Part shown: positions 59,801 through 64,000 of the stretch, piece by piece
How positions within the stretch are numbered: the stretch's first letter is position 1
Layout: each line of letters starts with the position of its first letter
Assembly (NCBI RefSeq): GCF_021134715.1
Contig: NC_060021.1
Location: 8,092,501 to 8,156,500 of the forward strand
Direction: 5' to 3'
Length of the DNA: 64,000 nucleotides
Source: Daphnia pulex
Lineage: Eukaryota > Arthropoda > Branchiopoda > Diplostraca > Daphniidae
Made by a program: the position numbers and the translations under genes
The notes under the pieces: model-generated
The model's database searches: none
What the model was told of the DNA's origin: nothing
Seen by the model: the letters and a program-made list of their open reading frames with translations, nothing else

Positions 59801-62391
59801 TCCTGAAGGACACCGGAGCACCAGACAAGGTGGTTTGTGCCGTCGAGGAGAAAATGTATGTAGATGACTATTTAGGATCCGCAACATCCGTTACTGAAGC
59901 AGTTGAAGAAGCCGTCACAGTCAAAAACTCCTTGTCCGCTGCTGATCTCAATCTTCAAGGATGGATCTCAAATTCGCCGGAATTTTTACTGGAGGTGTCG
60001 AAGACCGATCGGCCGGTAACAGCTACACCTTCCGCTCATCCGCTCACCAGTGAGAGCACAGAAAAGGTTCTTGGCGTCGTCTGGGACACCAATTCTGACA
60101 CTTTAGGATTCCTAGTAGCCAAATCATCCGACGCAGCCCTAACTCGCGTCAGTCTGGTCAGCAAGGTAGCCGGTGTGTTCGACCCGCTTGGAACGGCTTC
60201 GCCGTTGATCGTCAAGGCCAAGATTCGTCTAAGAGCATTGGGTCTCAAGGGACTCGACTGGAGCGACGAAATTACCGGTGACGACGAGATTTGGTGGCGT
60301 AGCTGGTTCATCGCTTTGGAACAACTTAACACATTGAGGATGCCACGATGCTTATTTCCGGAAGAAGCCCAAATCATCGACGCCGAACTTCATACCTTCT
60401 GTGATGCTTCGGAAGAGGCCTATGCTGCAGTGATTTATCTTCGCGTCCAATACTCCGACGGTCACGTTTTGGTTCGACAGGTACGAGCAGCGAACAAGCT
60501 CGCGCCGATGAAGACGATTTCCATTCCCAAACTCGAGCTCAACGCAGCCCTGTTGGGCGCTCGCCTCCTACGGACCGTTCACTCAACCCTCAAATCGAAA
60601 ATCAAGGGACGGAAGCTTTGGACAGATAGCAGCACCGTCCGAAACTGGATTCGGGCCACGGCGGCCTATTATCAAATATTCGTCAGTAACCGGATAGGCG
60701 AGATCCAGACAATCACCCAGCCTGAAGAATGGCGATTTATTCCGGGAAAATTAAATCCAGCGGATCTGGCCACCCGCTCCTCCCTGGACGAACAGCCCAT
60801 CCCACCCGTTTGGTTGAATGGGCCGGACTTTTTACTTCAGTCTGAAGACCATTGGCCACCCGATCTACCGTGGATGGCGGTAAAGGAGGAAATCCGCCCG
60901 AGTCGCTCCTATACTGCTGTGGTGGAGAAATCTGCTGACCGGTGGAAAGAAATCCACATTGGCCCCGAAGATGTTCCAGCGCTCTCCAAATTGGATGAAA
61001 AATATCTGGAGCTGGTCCGGTTGTGCCAATCTGAAGTTTATGAAGAGGAACTACACCGATTCAAAAAGGGCAAACAGCTTCACTCTACATCCAGTTTGCT
61101 GGCTTTGGCCCCTATTTTAGGTTCTGATTGTGTGTTGCGACTCGGAGGACGAGCTGGACGCGCAAAGTTACCTTACGACCAGCTGCATCCCCCCCTTCTT
61201 CCTGGAAGCCATCCGTTCACCGAAATGATCATCCGCGCTTTCCACGAACATCTCCAACACGTTGGGACGGACTTTCTGCTCAGTTACATCCGTCAGCATT
61301 TTTGGATTACCAGCGGAAGAGAAGCAGTGAAAAGAGTCCGTCGCAACTGTACCATTTGTCGGCGCAATCGGGCCAAGCCAGGCGAACAATTGATGGGAGA
61401 CCTTCCCGATTCACGGCTCGATTCCGGCTCTCTCCCGTTTACTCGTACTGCCGTCGACTTATTTGGGCCATTTGAGGTTGGCCTTGCCCGAAACCGAACG
61501 ACTAAGCGTTGGGGCGTGTTGTTTACCTGCATGGTCACCCGCGCCGTATTCCTGGAGCTCGTCCCGTCGCTCTCAACAAGCGATTTTCTGTTGGCCCTAC
61601 GAAAATTCATTTCTCTCTACAGAAAGCCCGAGGTAATTCATTCTGATAATGGAACCAATTTTGTCGGTGCCGAAAGAGAGCTGCGGGAAGCCGTCGAAGA
61701 AATGTACGCGTCCCAGGCGATCCCAGATTTCATGAAAGGGGTCAGCATCAAATGGACCTTCCAACCGCCTCGGACACCTCATTTTGGAGGCGCCCACGAA
61801 TCGTTGGTCCGTTCCACCAAGAAGGCGTTATACAACGCCTTGGAGCAAGAAAAGAACAGCTTCCGTCACCCGACTGAAGATTTGCTCAGAACATTATTGT
61901 ATGAAGTAGCCGGACTGCTGAATACCCGACCGTTGACTTATGCCAGTTCCGATCCGGCGGATTTCCGCCCGTTAACGCCGAACGATTTTCTAAATCGGCC
62001 GCCAACTGCATATCCACCAGCTGGATCATTTGATGATGCCTCCCCGCGAGAACACTACCGCTATCTTCAACGAGTTCTGAATCTCTTCTGGGATATGTGG
62101 AAAACGGTGTATCTGCAGTCGTTGGCATCCCGAAAGAAGTGGAAAGTGAAACGACCGAACCTGGAGGTGGGCGATATCGTTCTCGAAGTCAACAAGGGAT
62201 TTGGACGTGGTGAATGGAGCATCGGCCACGTCGCAAAGGTCTACCCAGGTGCAGATGGATGTGTCCGAGCCGTTGACGTTCAACTCCCAACGGGAATCTT
62301 CCGCCGCGGGATTACAGAATTATGCCTGTTGGAATCCATCTCGTCCGTCAAAACGGACTCGGGGGAGGATGGATCGCCGAAATCCGTTTAA
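56857..62391 (+). CDS. BEL/Pao gag-pol polyprotein, 1844 aa, intact
   Basis: One uninterrupted frame without a gag/pol frameshift. N-terminal coiled, charged region (1-260). Gag capsid-like domain of the DUF1759 type (about 265-445). Two zinc knuckles (C482-C485-H489-C494; C515-C518-H523-C528). Aspartic protease region with D600 in FFDEGSD, the DEG variant common in this group. Reverse transcriptase with YVDD at 1001-1004. RNase H with D1183 (FCDAS) and D1257 (WTDSS). Integrase H2C2 zinc finger (H1463 region, C1498, C1501) and catalytic core D1534, D1597, E1648. A DUF5641-type C-terminus starts near 1735. All catalytic residues looked for are present. The stop codon lies 20 bases inside the 3' LTR, and the polypurine tract is within the coding region. 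Confidence 0.95.
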   Translation: MATKIKPGEDADYDEDYAVELANMKAKRKTLRRQITVSNTQVETLTNSRGSRGAIQGLLRHLNDLILRASQLQTDISTMEDDEEEAERQDANHLGYVTRVGELSANAQNYIRSRDGDAASIVGPNVVPDRDPPLPPVSPSEILRREQARQEEIAATRLRAERAREQAVRTRQQADQAWEEADAAQAALRLLGVEPPGGSIPPDDDHFTSISQQINNTTPLAKTLLDQQRQKNLDSTQETPDTWIDLYSAGRLPPVITARSTRSSVSAELEPFDGKALEWFSWIDLFRALVHDTPKSPGEKLALLKRFLRGDCLDLVYGLGGGEAAYIEALVRLKQTCGRRDVMRAAHHQAIQKLETKQDPASFKRFAERIRTHLFDLSRIGETGTTDLIEKICLKLHLNDRLAWNEDRRGRIEDRSLNTFGMWLCSRASAYQNAFSIAADQVNPTSSKPSNQRRQARTNQSSAKMAGEQKQVSFPFAGKPFCFKCEKGHRLPDCEDFKSLSVGERLTFCMRRRLCFSCFSTKHSVYECDKRKPCKHSGCGYYHHPLLHHVAKEKPPTETEETARPTTARIGAPRQVTMGMLRLPVMADDGSWVLANIFFDEGSDSTLMRSAFATALKLRGPRQILAVDGAGGIINRYPSTRVQFRVRAADGNIFSLEGSTMKTVASPTPITDWNKEKSHWSHLKNLPLGETGGKVDVLIGLDHAHLLAVRDSRVGEEKEPIASKTAFGWVVRGVVNGRVNSASARSCKISGFTSLANLATEMRRFCDTEDYGTEHQVGCLSPENKRALAIVQEKTRRLEVGYEVPIIWREGEPDLTNNRPMAENRFRSMLNRFKRQPEFEEDYRAAVRKYFDKGYASRVPDPATAKYFLAHHGVYKGKKLRVVYDAAAPFKGKCLNDSIISGPALQPSLAAVITLFREGAVAWASDIEAMFSRFRLSIEDRDYFCFLWQEKDDIEPIVCRMDRLPFGASCSPFVAIYGVRRILKDTGAPDKVVCAVEEKMYVDDYLGSATSVTEAVEEAVTVKNSLSAADLNLQGWISNSPEFLLEVSKTDRPVTATPSAHPLTSESTEKVLGVVWDTNSDTLGFLVAKSSDAALTRVSLVSKVAGVFDPLGTASPLIVKAKIRLRALGLKGLDWSDEITGDDEIWWRSWFIALEQLNTLRMPRCLFPEEAQIIDAELHTFCDASEEAYAAVIYLRVQYSDGHVLVRQVRAANKLAPMKTISIPKLELNAALLGARLLRTVHSTLKSKIKGRKLWTDSSTVRNWIRATAAYYQIFVSNRIGEIQTITQPEEWRFIPGKLNPADLATRSSLDEQPIPPVWLNGPDFLLQSEDHWPPDLPWMAVKEEIRPSRSYTAVVEKSADRWKEIHIGPEDVPALSKLDEKYLELVRLCQSEVYEEELHRFKKGKQLHSTSSLLALAPILGSDCVLRLGGRAGRAKLPYDQLHPPLLPGSHPFTEMIIRAFHEHLQHVGTDFLLSYIRQHFWITSGREAVKRVRRNCTICRRNRAKPGEQLMGDLPDSRLDSGSLPFTRTAVDLFGPFEVGLARNRTTKRWGVLFTCMVTRAVFLELVPSLSTSDFLLALRKFISLYRKPEVIHSDNGTNFVGAERELREAVEEMYASQAIPDFMKGVSIKWTFQPPRTPHFGGAHESLVRSTKKALYNALEQEKNSFRHPTEDLLRTLLYEVAGLLNTRPLTYASSDPADFRPLTPNDFLNRPPTAYPPAGSFDDASPREHYRYLQRVLNLFWDMWKTVYLQSLASRKKWKVKRPNLEVGDIVLEVNKGFGRGEWSIGHVAKVYPGADGCVRAVDVQLPTGIFRRGITELCLLESISSVKTDSGEDGSPKSV
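62361..62369 (+). promoter_or_regulatory. Polypurine tract
   Basis: GGGGGAGGA directly abuts the 3' LTR and would prime plus-strand synthesis. It lies inside the gag-pol reading frame. Confidence 0.75.
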
Positions 62392-63034
62392 TGCTAATCT
62401 GGCAACCCCGAGTCATTTTTCCGCTTTCTTTATTGTCCTCCCTCTCTTTAGCCCTTCTTTTTCCCTCTGACTTCTTCGCCTGCTCTATAGCGTGGTGGAG
62501 CTGTCAGAGCCCGAAACGACACATTTCTTAGTTTAAAGTTCTTTCATGGTCCTCGAGGTTATATACTCTTCTGATTGTTAGTGTCTCCTCTTCCTACATT
62601 GTCCAGGTATATATTGTTATGAGTTGAATTTGTGCCCAATACTAAATTATTGTTCTGTGTCCAGTCGCCACCTTGGCTCTAAGACTATTCGCCATTCTCT
62701 GGCCCCCCCACGTGATAATCTGTCCAGCATTCTGATTTGGGTAATATTCGCTTGTATTTATCATATGTATCTAGCCCTAATTCGTGTTTCATTCCCCTCA
62801 GGTCTGATTGTGTCTGTCTGACTCTTTACAATCCTTACGAGTCACTCTCTTCTTATTTTGTGTGTGTACACTCCCAGGTATTGTTCGTTGCCAAATTCAT
62901 TATTCCCCCACACACTAATCCCCCTATCTTTCTTTCCAGAAACCACACGTTGTCTTTGAATACAATATTCATTCATCCATCAGCCTACAGTCAGACCACG
63001 AGAAAATTTAATTCAGGGTTCCATCAAGGGAACA
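62370..63034 (+). repeat. BEL/Pao 3' LTR
   Basis: 665 bp with the same ends and length as the 5' LTR. Its first 22 bases also encode the end of gag-pol including the TAA. Confidence 0.93.
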
Positions 63035-63181
63035 CGTAGTTTATTTATTACCCAATATTCGTTGCCTGCCCGTCGATTCTTCGCCTGATATTCTGTCTGC
63101 CCCTCACTTAATATTAGTGTTAGAGCTATTCGTCTTTTCCCCGAAATTTTGGTCTGTGTTAGTCGCGGATGCGTAATCAAA

Positions 63182-63505
63182 CAGTTTAATTTAAGACTGG
63201 TATTATTGTCTTTTGATTAGTTACCCGTCACTCACGTTTTTCCGAGTTGCATTTGATTCAATTGCATTGTGTTTGACCGGGTTTGACCATCAAATTCGTT
63301 TCTTCTATCTTTTTTTCTTATACGTTATTTCTCGGGGTTTTATTATTAATTTTAAGACTGGTATTGTTGTCTTTTGATTTGTAACCCGTCACAAACGTTT
63401 TTCCTGGTAGCAATTGAGTCAATTTCATTCTGTTTGACCGTGAATCAAATTTTCGTTTTCTTCTGTCTTTTATTTTTATTATCCATTAATTCTAGGGTTT
63501 TTTTA
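63182..63505. repeat. Tandem duplication of a ~160 bp T-rich unit
   Basis: TTAAGACTGGTATTATTGTC (near 63191), then TTTTGATTAGTTACCCGTCAC and TGTTTGACCG, recurs as TTAAGACTGGTATTGTTGTC (near 63351), TTTTGATTTGTAACCCGTCAC and TGTTTGACCG. The copies are about 160 bp apart and moderately diverged. Confidence 0.65.
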
Positions 63506-63744
63506 TTAAATATAGAAACAAAATTTTTCGCGAATTAATTTATATAGAAGCCGTAGTGTTACACCAAGACAAAGAAGACACACTTTAAATATATTTAAGC
63601 GATTTTCTTTCTCCTTGAAAACATGCCTATTCTCCCTTTTGATTCTAAGATCCATATGAAATTTTGAAATTAATACTGATTTATTCACACCATATTCCAT
63701 GTGTGACAGAATAGTTTTATTTCGATCAGTTTCTGCCACCCTTT

Positions 63745-63965
63745 GTATACTTTGCTGTAGCTCCAACCGTGGTGAGTGAAATTCACATACTGCCGTCTCG
63801 TTATTTCTATGTTAGTAAGCCGATTTTAGTCTTTATTATTTCGTGAACACATTTCCCTTAGTGTTAAATATGAAGTTCATTTTTTACAAACGTCATTTTT
63901 GCTTAACAACTATCGTTAGTAAAAAAAACGAACGAATTTCCGTGTTCCTTTCGTCAAATTTCCTC
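63745..63965. repeat. Diverged copy of the sequence at 55385-55600
   Basis: Shared words in order: ATACTTTGC, AAATTCACA, AGCCGATT versus GGCCGATT, TTTATTATTTC, GAAGTTCATTTTTTACAAAC versus GAAATTCATTTTTTACAAAT, and AATTTCCGTG. The copies lie either side of the BEL element and share orientation. Confidence 0.6.
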
Positions 63966-64000
63966 CCCTAGCTCGATCCCCCCTTCAGCGACTCAGCCTC

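Larger units (their letters stand above)
55961..63039 (+). mobile_element. Complete BEL/Pao LTR retrotransposon with target-site duplication
   Basis: A 7069 bp element (55966-63034) flanked by the 5 bp direct repeat CGTAG at 55961-55965 and 63035-63039, the usual BEL/Pao duplication length. LTRs are 665 bp each and start TG, end CA. A primer-binding site, one gag-pol frame and a polypurine tract are present in the expected order. Every structural part is intact and the LTRs read as identical, so the insertion is recent and the element may be competent to move. No envelope gene. It sits opposite in strand to the GPCR and possibly inside that gene's 5' intron. Confidence 0.95.

Overview
The window is eukaryotic, invertebrate and very probably from a crustacean close to Daphnia. 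Introns are mostly about 50-100 bp with GT-AG ends. Gene content is typical arthropod (FTZ-F1, a Kunitz-bearing F-spondin, a CCK/sulfakinin-type receptor). It also holds the arthropod telomere pentamer TTAGG and an animal BEL/Pao retrotransposon. The genus is an inference from gene compactness and content; I cannot align it to a reference.

Layout: 0.6-6.4 kb (minus) is the nuclear receptor ftz-f1, eight coding exons, 787 residues. Its introns and upstream DNA carry a cluster of ROR/HR3/E75-type sites. A small three-exon gene of unknown function (9.5-10.1 kb, minus) lies upstream. RuvB-like 2/reptin follows (11.7-13.9 kb, minus), then a 111-residue secreted protein gene (14.7-15.1 kb, minus) and a CAP/SCP gene with two disabling lesions (15.6-16.9 kb, minus). 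The TFIIIB subunit BDP1 is at 17.9-19.9 kb (plus).

20-32.7 kb is gene-poor. It holds two diverged copies of a broken coiled-coil gene, a broken spliced gene remnant, two palindromic fold-back elements and a diverged tandem duplication. An intact ten-exon multi-pass membrane protein (32.7-34.8 kb, minus) is divergent from f-spondin (35.8-41.5 kb, plus). F-spondin has an apparent alternative signal-peptide exon that would bypass the Reeler domain.

43.6-47.5 kb (minus) has the last four coding exons of a CCK/sulfakinin-type GPCR; the exons for TM1 to early TM3 were not found in the window. 47.5-54 kb has no gene I can support. From 54.2 kb on there is a repeat island: a ~35 bp hairpin array, ~190 bp of interstitial (CCTAA)n, T-rich repeats, and a complete BEL/Pao element (55,966-63,034) with 665 bp LTRs that read as identical, a 5 bp target duplication and one intact 1844-codon gag-pol frame.

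The host genes do not form a pathway. They are ordinary single-copy loci (transcription, chromatin, adhesion, neuropeptide signalling) with mobile and decayed DNA between them. All six intact spliced host genes reconstructed here keep an integer number of codons across every junction.
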